A stretch of DNA of 64,000 nucleotides. Source: Armillaria gallica. Lineage: Eukaryota; Basidiomycota; Agaricomycetes; Agaricales; Physalacriaceae. How positions within the stretch are numbered: the first letter of the stretch is position 1; each line of letters opens with the position of its first letter. The translations under genes and the position numbers were made by a program. The stretch is taken from NCBI GenBank assembly GCA_037576215.1, contig JBANDB010000007.1, positions 5,301,001-5,365,000 of the forward strand, written 5' to 3'. The notes under the pieces are model-generated. The model was not told where the DNA came from, did no database searches, and worked only from the letters and a program-made list of their open reading frames with translations. Below are positions 11,460 through 23,000 of this stretch, piece after piece.

Positions 11460-11927
11460 GGATAACAAACCAAACAAGTTAGTCTGATTGTAATTTTATA
11501 TACTCTATTGATGTTTTACTTCTGTACGAATCCTATTAGTATGTAGACATCACATCCATTGAACGACTTATCTTCATACGGATCTGTTGCCAGTGCATCC
11601 GACCACCGCCACGTGTGCCGCGTATATGGTGTGACTATCACGTGCCGTCTTACGATACGCGATTACTCTTTCGAGTCTCCCTCTCTCCAACTTGGTCGTT
11701 CTCGATACGTTTCCGATACTGCGGAGGTTTGGTTTATCTACTACTTTCAATTTCTTTCTAATTTACTCACCATAGCCGTAGCTCACCACTCGTGTCACTG
11801 GCATAGGTAAATAAAAGTCGTTCTCAATACATTGCCGATACTGAGCTCACCATTTGTGTCCATTGGCATAGGTCTAATAGGATCGTTGAGCCTGATTTGC
11901 GAGACTATTTGGAAAAACTTAACGAAA
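11460..11927. other. Intergenic, upstream of membrane-protein gene
   Basis: This stretch separates two genes of the same orientation. The frame of the next gene is open upstream to about 11832 but has no ATG before 11928, so I treat this as leader or promoter DNA. Confidence 0.45.
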
Positions 11928-13095
11928 ATGACGGACAAGACCATCGCGATCTCTATATTTGCATCCTATTTTCTTTTGATTTTCTGTCTCTTCGGAGTTA
12001 TCCTCAAGGCGCTCGTTCGAACTACGTCTCGCTCGCTCTCAGCCAGCAAAATCTCGCTTTTTACTGCCCTGACCCTCGCATCCTTTGGCCACACATGGTT
12101 CTGTAGGTGGCACCTGTTCCGACATGTATAACTGACTGAACACGCCCAGACATGTTTAAATTTATGTCGGCAAGTATTCATTAACGCTCATCGGTCCCCA
12201 GACCATCGACATAATATCATTGTAACAGTGGAGTTTCTCGGATTTCGAACGCTCGGCTCTGCGTACAGAAGCAGATTCCTTGCCGGACCGTATTTCATCC
12301 TGGCTCGTAGACACCAAGCTTTTTGAGCAAGCTTGGGCTGCCGTATCCTTTGGCGCAGTGAATTGGTGGTGGAGCGAACAGTTGTGCCTGTTCACAGCAG
12401 GATTTTGGACGGTTTTTGTCTTCCATGAAAGTATGTCATACCGATGGTCACTGCAGCTCTTCGCTAATGATTCAGGTCGTCGATACGGCATAAAAAACGC
12501 ATGGGCGTACATGCTTTTGGGCCAGGTCGTCGCAATCTCCGTGGCCGCCAACCTTTTCCATCTCGCCATTCTACTGTCACCGCAATATTCGAATCCGAAA
12601 CCAAGAGGAGCCGCACCATATGTCTTATGGGTACCAGTTCTTTGTTCTCTTTTGAATGTTTTCATCAGTCCCTTCACGAACGAGGAAACTTTCCTGCCGA
12701 ATCTCCTCGTCATGCACGCTGTGCTTATGCTACCGCTTCTCTTACCGCTTGCAGGTCGCTCGCTTTCAATCTCATACTCATCGCTTTATTCGATAATATT
12801 GATTTCTGCCGTGGTCATGCGATTGAAGACAACTTACCTTGCTATATCTGAAGCCGAATTTTCTTCTTTCCTGGCATCCGCAGTCGAAACGCTGCATTCT
12901 CATCCCGCTCAATCTTCCATCGGGTACGATGTCGTATGGACCACTATCTCGTTTGTGGCGTGGGTGAGACTTGGCATTAGACACGAGGCGCCGGTTCTCT
13001 CCCTTGTCTCTGTGCCAATTGTTTCCGTGGGTGTTATTGCGCCCTACGTCATGCGTTTGAGCATCGGACAGCGGGATGAGGACAAAGTTTCATAA
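11928..13095 (+). CDS. Multi-pass membrane protein of unknown function, 338 aa
   Basis: The protein resembles a multi-span Agaricomycete membrane protein type without assigned function. Exons 11928-12102, 12150-12169, 12229-12430 and 12476-13095 total 1017 bases and give 338 codons. Exon 2 is only 20 bases. The second intron (12170-12228) begins GCAAGT, so it is a GC-AG intron; the alternative GT sites nearby break the frame. Hydrophobic segments include ISIFASYFLLIFCLFGVIL, ISLFTALTLASFGHTWF, a segment around AWAYMLLGQVVAISVAANLF, LPNLLVMHAVLMLPLLLPLA, SLYSIILISAVVM and the C-terminal VSVPIVSVGVIAPYVM. The start at 11928 precedes the first membrane span directly. Location is inferred to be a cellular membrane. 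Confidence 0.78.
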
Positions 13096-14012
13096 CGGCT
13101 GTTTCTTAGGTGACCTATCTCATTCTGGCCACGATAAGGTGCTAACGATACACCAACAGATTCTTTGAACAGAATACAATACATTTTGAATACTGTGCCG
13201 AACCAATGAATAACGCAAGAGTTTCTTTCACCTAATATTCGTGCTTATGCTCTTGAGTTCTTCGCACAAGCTTTGCTTTGCCGGCGATATCAGGGGGTAT
13301 GAGGCACGTTCTGATTATCTTTCATTGATGCTGACCCTAGAAATTTTTCAAATGGCGGGACATCTATCATCCTAACCAAACTAAAGAGCGCAAGTCCGCG
13401 AAGAAAATTTTTGATGTTGCCCACTCAACAGGCTTTTCCCTCCTCACTCGCCTGAGGCGACAGCAGTAGTAGAGGTGGGCTTAAGGACGTGGAATAGTTT
13501 TTGGAACTATCATTATGCATTTACAGATGTTTGCATACAGCTTGCAACCAGTCAGGGACATTTCCATGGATGCTGAAAGAAGCTCGGACCTCATCATAAA
13601 CCGGGTTTGGGGGGCTTCGAGCGCTCAAAAGAGTCACCGAGATAGCCGGAAGAGCCATAAACCATGGTTTATGACGAAGTCAAAGTCGCTCTCCTCTCGC
13701 GCAAAATACATAATAACTGTTAAGCTCAGTGCAAACAGGAAGTATAAATTCTAGGGGTTCTCGTGAAATGGCCTGCCGGGAGACCGTCGGTCCGGTTGGG
13801 GGCACTTCGGAACTTTTCCGAAAGCAATTTACCTCGGGACATATGAAATTTTCTCCACCTAGATCTTTTCTCCTCACTTTACGACCTCGCGCGCGACCTG
13901 CTTTTATGTACAGATCAGACCGTGCTCTGCCTATTTAAACGGTACGTATGTTACATCGCAAATCTAGTTCCTACCTCATTGCTAGGCCTGTACAGACTCT
14001 TTCTTGCAAGCC
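13096..14012. other. Intergenic, promoter region of AEC gene
   Basis: No coding frame is credible. A TATTTAAA-like element near 13,929-13,937, about 80 bases before the ATG at 14013, could be a TATA box for the carrier gene. Nothing else is recognised. Confidence 0.4.
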
Positions 14013-15915
14013 ATGGTTTCTGCAGGCACATTGATATGGATTTCGCTCCGCCCTCTTCTCCGGCTGTACGTCAATTCCTTCTCTGGGGTTTTCTCCCGTT
14101 GTTCTGACTGTCCTTGTAGTATCATGTGTGTTTCTTGTGGATACGCGATCACCAAAGCCGATATATTTCCTCGCGTGGCTGCTCAAGGAGCAGGACAGAT
14201 AGCTTTGGTGAGTCACTGTGACACACGAGCACGAGCACGAACAAGCCTAATCCTGCCCATCAGAACATCACGATACCATGTCTTATGTTTTCGAAGATGG
14301 TTCCAGCCTTCACATCGGACAATATTGGCGCCCTAGGTGTGCAGGCTGCCCATAGTCGACATGCCAATATTACGCCATCCCAATCCCTCAAACTCACCGC
14401 ATATTTGTCTGTATTTTAGGACCTCTCCTCTTGATTTGTGTTATCTATCAGGCTTTGGGCGTGGGGATAGCGTGGTTGACTAAACAATTATTTTGGGTTC
14501 CCCATCGATTTCGATATGGGATCTTAGTTGCCGGTGGTTGGGCTAACTATGGTGATATACGTGAGGGATTTTCCGATCTCCTGGGCGTTCAAGACTGACA
14601 TCGAATTTAGCGACTGCTGTCATCATGAGCATCACAGGCGCAGCGCCATTCAATGGTGAATCCGATCAGAACCTGTCCGTTGCATACATTTCAGTGTTTA
14701 TTCTCTACTACATGGTCAGTCAATGTCTTTTCCTGGTGTTTCATTTCTAATGGGCTCAGATAACCTTCTTTCCTATGGGAGGAAACAAGGTAATTGCTTG
14801 GGACTTTAAAGGCCCTGACGTAGAACCCGAAGAAGTCAGGGAGGGTGTTCGTCTCAGGCGACAGTTTATCTTTTGTGGTTGGCCCCGCGCTGTACGACGG
14901 AAACTACGCAAAGCGCGGAGTAAAATGGACGCCGAGAACCAAGATGATGAGAAGATACCAAACGAGGCTATTCTTGTCATAGACGACCACAACGATATCC
15001 ACCACCGTCCTCGTCATGGTCGCCACGTCTCTTTCTGCGACGAAGCTTCCACCGCAGTTCCGACAGATGTGGATTTCACTTCTGCACCGTCGGAAAAACT
15101 GCAGTCCCCTTCACCATCTCAGACTGCTACCCAGACTATACCATACGACGGGTGCTGTTCGCGGCCCCTGACACCTATAGCAGAAGATTGTCCTCCAAGT
15201 CCCTCGCCCATGCGACAGCGATGGCAAAAGTTCAGCATCACCGCACGCGGGGTCCTCAAATCGCTCCTCTCCCCCGCGTCGATCACTATCCTCATCTCGT
15301 TCCCCATCGCCCTCATCAAGCCACTCAAAGCCCTCTTCGTCGAAGTCGATGGATATTATATGCCCTCTGCTCCCGACGGAGAGCCTCCGCTGGCATTTGT
15401 CATCGATTTCGCAGAGTTCATGGGCGCCGCGTCGGTGCCGTTGGGTCTTATTTGCTTGGGATCCGCTCTGGCGAGGTTGGATGTGCCGCGGAGTCAGTGG
15501 CCGCATTTGCCGTTGGGTGCGATTTTCTCGCTGGCGATTGGACGGATGTTGCTCATGCCTGTGCTGGGCGTTTTGGTGTGTGGGGGGCTGGTGAATGCCG
15601 GTGTCATCCCCAGAGACGATAAGGTCTTGAGATTTGTTTGCATGTGAGCATAGTTTTTTTTAATCCATCTCGCAAACACTGATGACTGATGAAAATCATA
15701 GCTTCTTTTCTTGTCTACCCACCGCGACTACTCAGGTATGTCTGTGTGTCCTGTGCAGTTATCTCAGCTAACCTCTGTGATAGGTATTTGTAACGCAAGT
15801 ATATAGCGGAACCGGAAGTGCAGAACATTTGTCTGCTTTCCTAATCACCCAGTACATTCTCATGTTCCTTTCAATGACCGCCCTTTCTGCGTACACCTTG
15901 CAAATGTTGTTCTGA
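14013..15915 (+). CDS. Auxin efflux carrier (AEC/PIN-like) family membrane transporter, 502 aa
   Basis: This is a transporter of the auxin-efflux-carrier superfamily; the fungal substrate is unknown. Exons 14013-14065, 14120-14207, 14264-14336, 14420-14560, 14611-14714, 14760-15643, 15702-15735 and 15784-15915 total 1509 bases and 502 codons. The N-terminal helices carry GYAITKADIFPRVAAQGAGQ, NITIPCLMFSKMVPAF (the conserved inner helix break) and AGGWANYGDIPTAVIMSI. A long hydrophilic central loop (residues about 185-310, acidic and Ser/Pro-rich) follows. The C-terminal bundle has ASITILISFPIALIKPLKAL, GAASVPLGLICLGSALARL and FVCIFFSCLPTATTQVFVTQ, typical of the family. It ends 109 bases from the convergent dioxygenase gene. 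Confidence 0.85.
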
Positions 15916-16024
15916 TGATGTTGTTTGACCAAGGCTCATAGATTCTTAGACTAAATGAAGACAATTGTGCAAATACATTGCTTTGTACGACGATACATTC
16001 ATGTAATATATTTCTGTTTGCATT

Positions 16025-17517
16025 TCAAGCTGGAACAGGCACCTCGGCTTGAGGAGTAAGCCTGACTGCGTGCCTCCTGTGAACGTTATCGAAATCAACT
16101 GTCGCCGAATGGACGGTGAGTCGGTTATCCTAGACATTCATCAAACCTCAGCGGCACGTAAAATCGACAGAGAAAGCTGACACTCACCCAAATGACGACC
16201 GTTCCAGGTTTGTAGGTCGCTCTCACTTGGAAATCGGAGCCCTTCGCGATATGGTCAAAGAGGAACTTAAGAAGATACTCGGACTCTTCGGCTTTGTATC
16301 CCACGATGCGCTTGGTGAACCCCTGGTTTACATAAAGAGCTTTTTCTCCTGTCACTGGGTGTTCCCGGACGAGAGGATGCTAATGTTCAATGAGACATGA
16401 AGGCATAGACAGAGAGGACATGAACTGACCTCGTTCTCTACAGGCTCCCGTCGGACGGGTCCTCCTCGGTTTCGGGAGTGTTCAGCTTGGGGAACAGCTG
16501 TGTGCACAGCCCGGAGACCTTCGAGCCGTTTCTTAAACTCTGGAGACAGACGATTGTACGCTTCGACTTGAGACGTGAAAAGAGTGTCTCCGCCGCTTTC
16601 AGGCTGAAACGGGATGAAGTTAGCGGGGTTGTCGGGCGTAGAAGTCAAAATTATGAACCTGATCTAAAATGAAGAAGAATGTAGTACCGGGCGGTTGACG
16701 CTCATAAGACTGCGGGAGAAATTGATTATTTGCTGATTAGTGAATAAAGAGGATAGCACGTACGACGTCAGAGTGCCAGCTCGTTTTGCTGATACGGTCT
16801 TCTCCGAAGTATTCGATGAAACGATCGTTGTCAGCGTCCCTGTAGACTAAAGCCTTTCTAAGTCATAGATTCGCGATGAAGTGCTGCAAGTCTCTCACCG
16901 ACGTGAAATTCTGGATAACCCTTTACATTTCCCGATGTAGGGTGTCTCTGAATGGGACCAAAGTGACTGAAGTAAAGTATGATCAGCAAAACGCAAATAG
17001 TGTCTGTAGAAACGGCGCACCCGGCAATCTCAATCTGGCGCTCTGGAGTGAGATCTTTGAAGTTCTGGTCGCGGAAGAGTAGGAGCTTTCGCTCAGCCGT
17101 GAATAGAGCGAGCTCGTCAAGACCCTCCTTCGTCAGTTCCGAGATCTGAATGCCCGAAACTTCCGTTCCGATATATGGACTGAGAGTCTTGGTAACCGTG
17201 TTGGGACCAAGAAGATGAGGTTTGGAACGGTCAGCACGCGATCCGGGGTCGACGTGTTCTACGCGTACGTCAGTGAGGTAGAAGTCTTGCCGCAGAAATA
17301 AAGCTTACCGAAGACCTGGGTGGGAGGGAACTTCTCATCACTGTCCCAGTAAGGTAAATAGAAGGGATAGCTAGCTCCAGGTGCGATCTACATGGGCGCC
17401 GGTGAGGAAATGGAAGATCAGGGGAGCACGAGTAAACCGCACTGTCTGTTTGATGGTGGATTTCTTGGGCGTGTTGGTTTCTTCGGTCTTGGGGAGCTCT
17501 GCAACTGAGGGTGCCAT
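16025..17517 (-). CDS. TauD/TfdA-type alpha-ketoglutarate-dependent dioxygenase, one frameshift
   Basis: These Fe(II)/2-oxoglutarate oxygenases hydroxylate sulfonates or related small molecules. The metal site is visible: WHSDV (His-x-Asp) near 16770 and the distal His in RLTVHSAT near 16105, with the cosubstrate-binding Arg in RRHAVRLTPQAE. Other landmarks are KLLLFRDQNFKDL, GHFGPIQRHPTSGN, PPGTTFFFILDQ and THPVTGEK-like HPVTGEKALYV. Exons on the minus strand are 17517-17443, 17387-17309, 17258-17021, 16968-16899, 16846-16764, 16709-16659, 16603-16430, 16379-16188 and 16129-16025. They total 1067 bases, so the frame breaks once. The break is in exon 4 at a run of five C (about 16919-16923), where the family reads on only if the run is two bases shorter or one longer. 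It is either a homopolymer sequencing error or a young lesion. Confidence 0.8.
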
Positions 17518-19423
17518 CTTGAAAGCGAGGAACTTGGTGTGAAGCTGGCTACGACGCCGGTCCTTTTATGAGGTATCTAGAGATAAGCGTCTGGAAGACA
17601 CCACTAGCATGCAATATGTCTCCAGGTCGACGTCATCGCAAAACTGAAGGGGGATTGCGTTCAATGGCGCGAGTATGCAACTTCAATACATTCAGAAGAA
17701 GCTCAGGTCACAGGTCTTCAACACTCACTAAGCAACTCCAGGACCTAGAGCATGATGCAAGGGAGGGTTAGTGGTTGAGAACGCCTTCAAAGGCAGGTTT
17801 TACTAGTTGTGTCGAGATTGTGCGTATTTTACATTATGCGTAAATGAAATAGCACGTCCAACTGCAGCAAAGCTGAAGCCTATCAGGATGCATTCTTTTG
17901 TGATTCCCACAGGACCTCGAAAAGCGGCGTCAATAGTCATCCCACCGGCTGGCCGTACTCAATCTGCATCCCGTTCTGCCTTGAACACCTGATCTATACA
18001 TAGATAGTCAGACAAATACTCATTTCGAGAGTAGATCGTTCCGCACCTTGACGTTACCGTCGGACCTAGGCGGTCATACACCAACTTGTTTCGGACACTC
18101 TGGCGTAATTTCTTGACAGGCAAGCCAATGGGGCTCGTATTTTTAGTCATCGTTCATTCTATTTCATTTGCTCAAAGTCGCGATTGAGAGAGTGCTGACG
18201 ACATCCAGACTCAAATTAGATTGGACGAGGGCTACTCTTGGTGAGCCTGTACTAGGACGAAAGCAAAACCTTGGCTCACCCAAAAATGGTTCAGTCGCGC
18301 TAGAATTATTCAGAAAATCGAATCGGGTCGGTACCAAGCACCATATCAGTCGTTCGATGGTGATCGTTTCATGGAGGATTCGGTGGACATTGATGGTTGT
18401 TTACAAGGGTGCGCCGGGATTTGCCGTCACTACAAACATAACTTGACCATCGACCACCATGGGCTAGCATGAATTTGGCCTGGATCTCTAATATTTTCTT
18501 TATTTCACGGGCGTTTTTGGCATGGAATACTCAGCCCACTATGCAGGGAACTCTGCATGAAGCACATTGGGACGAAGCCGGGATCTGGTGCGTCAAGGAG
18601 TTGTTTGAATCGTGCACTCGAATTCATTTTTTTTCGCAGGAGTAATTAATCTCGGAGTATTACTGTATCTAAAACTTCAATTAATTCCGTCGTCAACGAC
18701 ATACTATGTCGTTGACCGACCTTTCAAAGCCACTACAGGCCATCTCTACCAAGTAACGCTCGCCAAAAGCTCGATATTTTGTTGGAGTGCAGCTCAGGAC
18801 ACTGATGCCGTTTTGTTTACGAGAATGCTGTCCCGATGACTTCCCAGAGTCCGACCATGGAGTTGTTTTCAGAGCCCCGTAACGCCCCCCAAGGCTACAC
18901 TGTCTTGAATACCAGTGCGTCTTCAGTTCTCGAGAACCTGATTTACTATACAGCAGTCGTTGACTAAAATCGGTACGCCAGGGGTGTCCCTGAACGCAGC
19001 GCTTAATGAAAGCTCCGAATTGTGGACCCATAGAAGCCCACAACCTTGGAACGAAATTCAGCGCGCGCCAAGCTATCGCCACCACCACCAAGCCTGGGCC
19101 AAGACTGCATCCTATCGTCCGTGGATCTCTATACGACGTCGTATTCTGCACTGCACTGCTGGGAACAGAATTTAAATTTCGGGAGATGGAAGGATGTTGC
19201 GACTCGACGACATGCAGTATATCAGACATCGCCGAATTCGAATTTTGAAGCTCAGAGACAAACCTTTTCATTGTGTGAAAGATAGTTCTCGACGACGATT
19301 ACCTTTTCTGCAGCTCTCAAATTCGTCACCTTGATTCAGGTGCTCCTTATTCTGAGCCAAACATTCCGATTCAAAAGACCATATTTCCCAGAGACACAAG
19401 GTAGGTACAGAGAAAAAACTCAT
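17518..19423. other. 1.9-kb gene-free stretch
   Basis: This is the upstream region of the dioxygenase gene and the downstream region of the hydrophobin gene. A 192-codon minus-strand frame (18693-19271) and a 57-codon plus-strand frame (about 18470-18643) show no recognisable motif, and I cannot support either as a gene. Confidence 0.4.
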
Positions 19424-19926
19424 TTAAACGCCGACATTGACGGGGATACAGCCGAGAACAGCAACTCCGTTCTTTCAAGACGGTTGTTGTCAGCCTTTCT
19501 TTTATGATACAACTTCCACTCACATAGTTCTTGCCTGAACAGCAGGCGGCCTGGCTAGAGCACTGGTTGGTCCCAGCACCGATGACTGTGATTGGGTCGC
19601 AAGTGAGCCCACTGTAGAGAGCGAGTTAGCCATGGTCGCAGACCCCAATCAGGCGTGGAAACCTACACATCAGCAGCGATATCCCCAAGGTTGAGGCCGA
19701 GGGCAGCCAAGGTCGTCTGGACAGCGTTAGACTTGGGCTATCAATTTGTCTGTCAGTGCAACATCTTTATTTGGAAGAATGTAATGAATCTCACGTCCTG
19801 GACAGATTTGCAGCACTCGAGGGTGCCCGAAGAACATACGGAGCCTCCTCGAGGGAGCGCGGTGGCGGACGCAAGGACTGGGAGCGTCAAGACCGCGACA
19901 GTGATGGCAGAGAGACGAGCGAACAT
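19424..19926 (-). CDS. Class I hydrophobin, 112 aa
   Basis: Hydrophobins are small secreted proteins that self-assemble into amphipathic films at air-water and hyphal surfaces. The start at 19926 gives a signal peptide (MFARLSAITVAVLTLPVLAS). The eight-cysteine pattern is complete: CSSGTLECC in exon 1, a single C in LTCDPIT, CSSQAACC, and a final C in VLGCIPVN. The spacing (C-x6-CC ... C ... C-x5-CC ... C) with long loops marks class I. Exons on the minus strand are 19926-19795, 19737-19667, 19611-19524 and 19471-19424, together 339 bases and 112 codons with TAA. No lesion is seen, so it is probably a functional gene. It lies next to a gene-free stretch and no other hydrophobin is visible in the window. 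Confidence 0.93.
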
Positions 19927-19998
19927 CGTGAAGTGATTTGGGGGAGTGGAATAAATGCGAGTGCTAGTTCGCTTGATGGTTTCCCTTCCATTGACTGC

Positions 19999-20006
19999 CT
20001 CTTATA
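19999..20006 (-). promoter_or_regulatory. TATA box of the hydrophobin gene
   Basis: On the minus strand the sequence reads TATAAGAG about 75 bases before the hydrophobin ATG, a usual place for a TATA box of a strongly expressed fungal gene. The call rests on motif and position only. Confidence 0.5.
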
Positions 20007-23000
20007 CGATCTAGGACTTCCATCGTCTCCAAAGAAGTGCTGGGGTCTGTCGTGCATGATACTAAAAACATATCACCCGACGTGCGCAAACTCTTGTGCC
20101 GTATTAGTTGGCATATGAAGAATGGAATTTTCACGGCCATACAGCTGCGCAAGGTTGCAGAGCGCTGATATGACGCCAACGGAACTTGCTGTTCTATTCT
20201 CGTAGAGGAGCTGTGTGTAAAGAACCGAGAAACACTCTGGCTTCACTATGTGGCAGTCACGGAACCGAATATCAATGTATCAGTGCGCTTTCGCTGTTAG
20301 TAGGTCCCTGTCCTTGACGCTGAAATAATTGTATCGAAGATTATTGTCTTCGATTTGACTCTACATCGTGCTTTCAACCCATCATCAAACTTTAGGCCGA
20401 CATTTGGCTTTACTCAACCTAGTTGCAGAGTTTCCTGCACTCTTGCGATGTCACTTCAAAACATATGACTAGAAATGACATGTTGTTCTCCGTTAGTCCA
20501 ATATACCCCCCGAATCCTAACGGGAAACATTCCAATCAAAGAAGCTACTCGTATATATCCCTGATCGGCAGGAAAACAATCTCCCACTCATACAAGTATG
20601 AACCCTCCTCAAACAGGAGAACTAAGACAAGACGCTGATATCCACTTGTGGCTATATAATGGTGCATGTGGGGTTGAATGGATCATGGTAGGCCTAGCTG
20701 ACTCTGAGGGATTTTACGAGTTCTCAGTAACTCCATTTCTGATCGAAGATGTCGAATCGTACTACGCCATGGTCGGAAACTGAATACGACCGTTTAGGCC
20801 GCTTTGCTTGAGCACGGACGTTCATCTTTAGCCGTACATAATTAAGATCAATCATCACTTCACTAAGAGTTGCATCCAACGGCACCGCACCTACGTGCGA
20901 AAATTCAGGACTCGGAAAGCAGTGAGTATGTTTTCTGTTACTATCACAGAATCCTTGGGAAATTGATTGGGCTGATAGAATATATGAATCGCCCAGCTCA
21001 GGAAAAGGTGATCGGAAGACGACGGCGGCGTGCGATTTCGGTACCGAGATGGATTGTCCATTTATCCAACTTTAAATGTTGAGCATGCTGAAGCTCTATT
21101 GAGCCAGCATTCATCTAATGGGCTCACGTTCCCGGAGACAGACGTCAAGAGGTCGACATGAGGTACAGGAGCCTCACGACTCTCAGACGGAGACCTCCAT
21201 CTGAAATGTTCACTCTATGCTCAGAGCAGGGTTCCGTTTCCTGCTTTCCTTCGTGTTCCACTGCGATCCAACCCGCAGCGAGAACATAAACCCTAAAATC
21301 TAATAACTAGGTAGCGCTTATGGGTGGGGATCTTGCCACTTCTCTCGCCTTCAGATGTCACGTCGAACCTGAGACGGTTCTGTTTGTCGTTCTCATATGG
21401 TTCATGTATAACCATACCTATGAGCAATGAGCGAGTAACATCTCATTTGTTGAGCCACGTCCATAGCCGGAGCACTTCGTACTCTCCCAAGCCGGCATGC
21501 TGCAACTTCTGGGGTCTTTACTATGTGGAGCCCGAGCTAGTGAACCGTGGTGGACCTCGGCTGGGTAAATCGAATAAGTCTCATAAGCCAAGGTATCCGA
21601 GCCGCACGGACGACAGATCAGTATGGAAATAATTATGTTGCCTCTTACCTTGCCGAGGATAGAAAGAGATACCAAGATATCGTACTACGTGCACATACTA
21701 CGATATACACTGGCATGATCACCATTACCTGCGCGACGCCCAGGCCTAACATCTTGATCCTGGGCCAAAAACACTCATGCAGTCGTCGAGCAGAAGCACT
21801 AAGTAGCAGTACGCCATGAAGACAATGGCGGAAGAATGCGATTATGAAGCATATGAACGCGGTCTCTTGAATTGACCAGAACGAGGCTGGCCGACCGTGG
21901 GAATATTTTTATTCGTTCGCATCGTCTCATTGGCTTACCAAACTCCTTCTTTTCCCGTGACTCCGACCCCGTTCTCTTCTGATTCCGGTGGTCTCTTGGG
22001 AATTTCAATAATTCTATATTTTTCTGCTTAACCCTGATAGGCGCTTAGGGACGGCCTAAGGATTGCGCCATGTACGACACTGCTCATCAACGAAACGTGG
22101 TGCGGTGGAGTTATAGCTTCACAGAATTCGCGACCAAAAGGCTCAGCGAGAGACAGTCCGGAAGGTAAGTACCTGACAGCTGTATCTGCTCTCGATAATG
22201 ACCAGATCTGTCAGCAATGGCTTCATTCCTTTCTCTCACCACGAACACATTCTGTCGACAGAATGACAATCAGCAATCACTCCTCCGTAACGTCGTTTTC
22301 CAAATATACCATGGCTCATTCACCAGGCGACGACATCTACAACGGGAGTGCATCCGAGGATATGTACAGTTCATTCTGGGGTTAAGATGAAGCGGGTGTC
22401 GATATTTTATGTGCTCGAGTGTACAGAGTCTCCTCGCTGCCGCCATTCGAGGGTTTACACCACGTCCAGCAGTTAGCCATTTTCATCGATTCGCAGACCA
22501 TACTTCCGTGGACCAAAAAATGCCTCCTTTCGGTCCGGCAGTATTGCTTGTTTTTCCGGAGTCCGTGTCTAGGACGACGCGCCACGTATGTATCGATGAC
22601 TTTAACAGGCACTTGTCAGTAAAGTTCGGACTCTGCAGGCAGAGGAGGGGAATCTTGGGGACGCACGACGAGCGTTGCAATAGCACGTCTGTCTGTCCAT
22701 TCTGCTGCCGTCGTCGCCACTGATCAGGATCCATCAGTGAAATAGCAGAACTCATGAGCATCAAGTCGAAGCACGATGCGAGAGGAGGGTACTAGCAGCC
22801 GGTGCGTTGATTTCTTTCCCTTTTCTTTTGATGCAGTCCTTAATGACTCCCAGCCCCCCGAGGCTGCCAGGGTTCGATGCTCTGCCTCCTCTTCCAATGG
22901 ACGAGGGTCCTCCAGCTCCAGCACGTTCGGCATGGCACACGGTACATATCAGTACGCGCAGGAAGGAAGGAGAAATCGATTGCAATGCTCATGCCATCGG

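Noticed and set aside
12162..12713. 183-codon minus-strand open frame.
   Set aside because: It lies antisense to the supported membrane-protein gene and has no motif.
18693..19271. 192-codon minus-strand open frame.
   Set aside because: No motif, no linked exons and unusual composition; likely chance.
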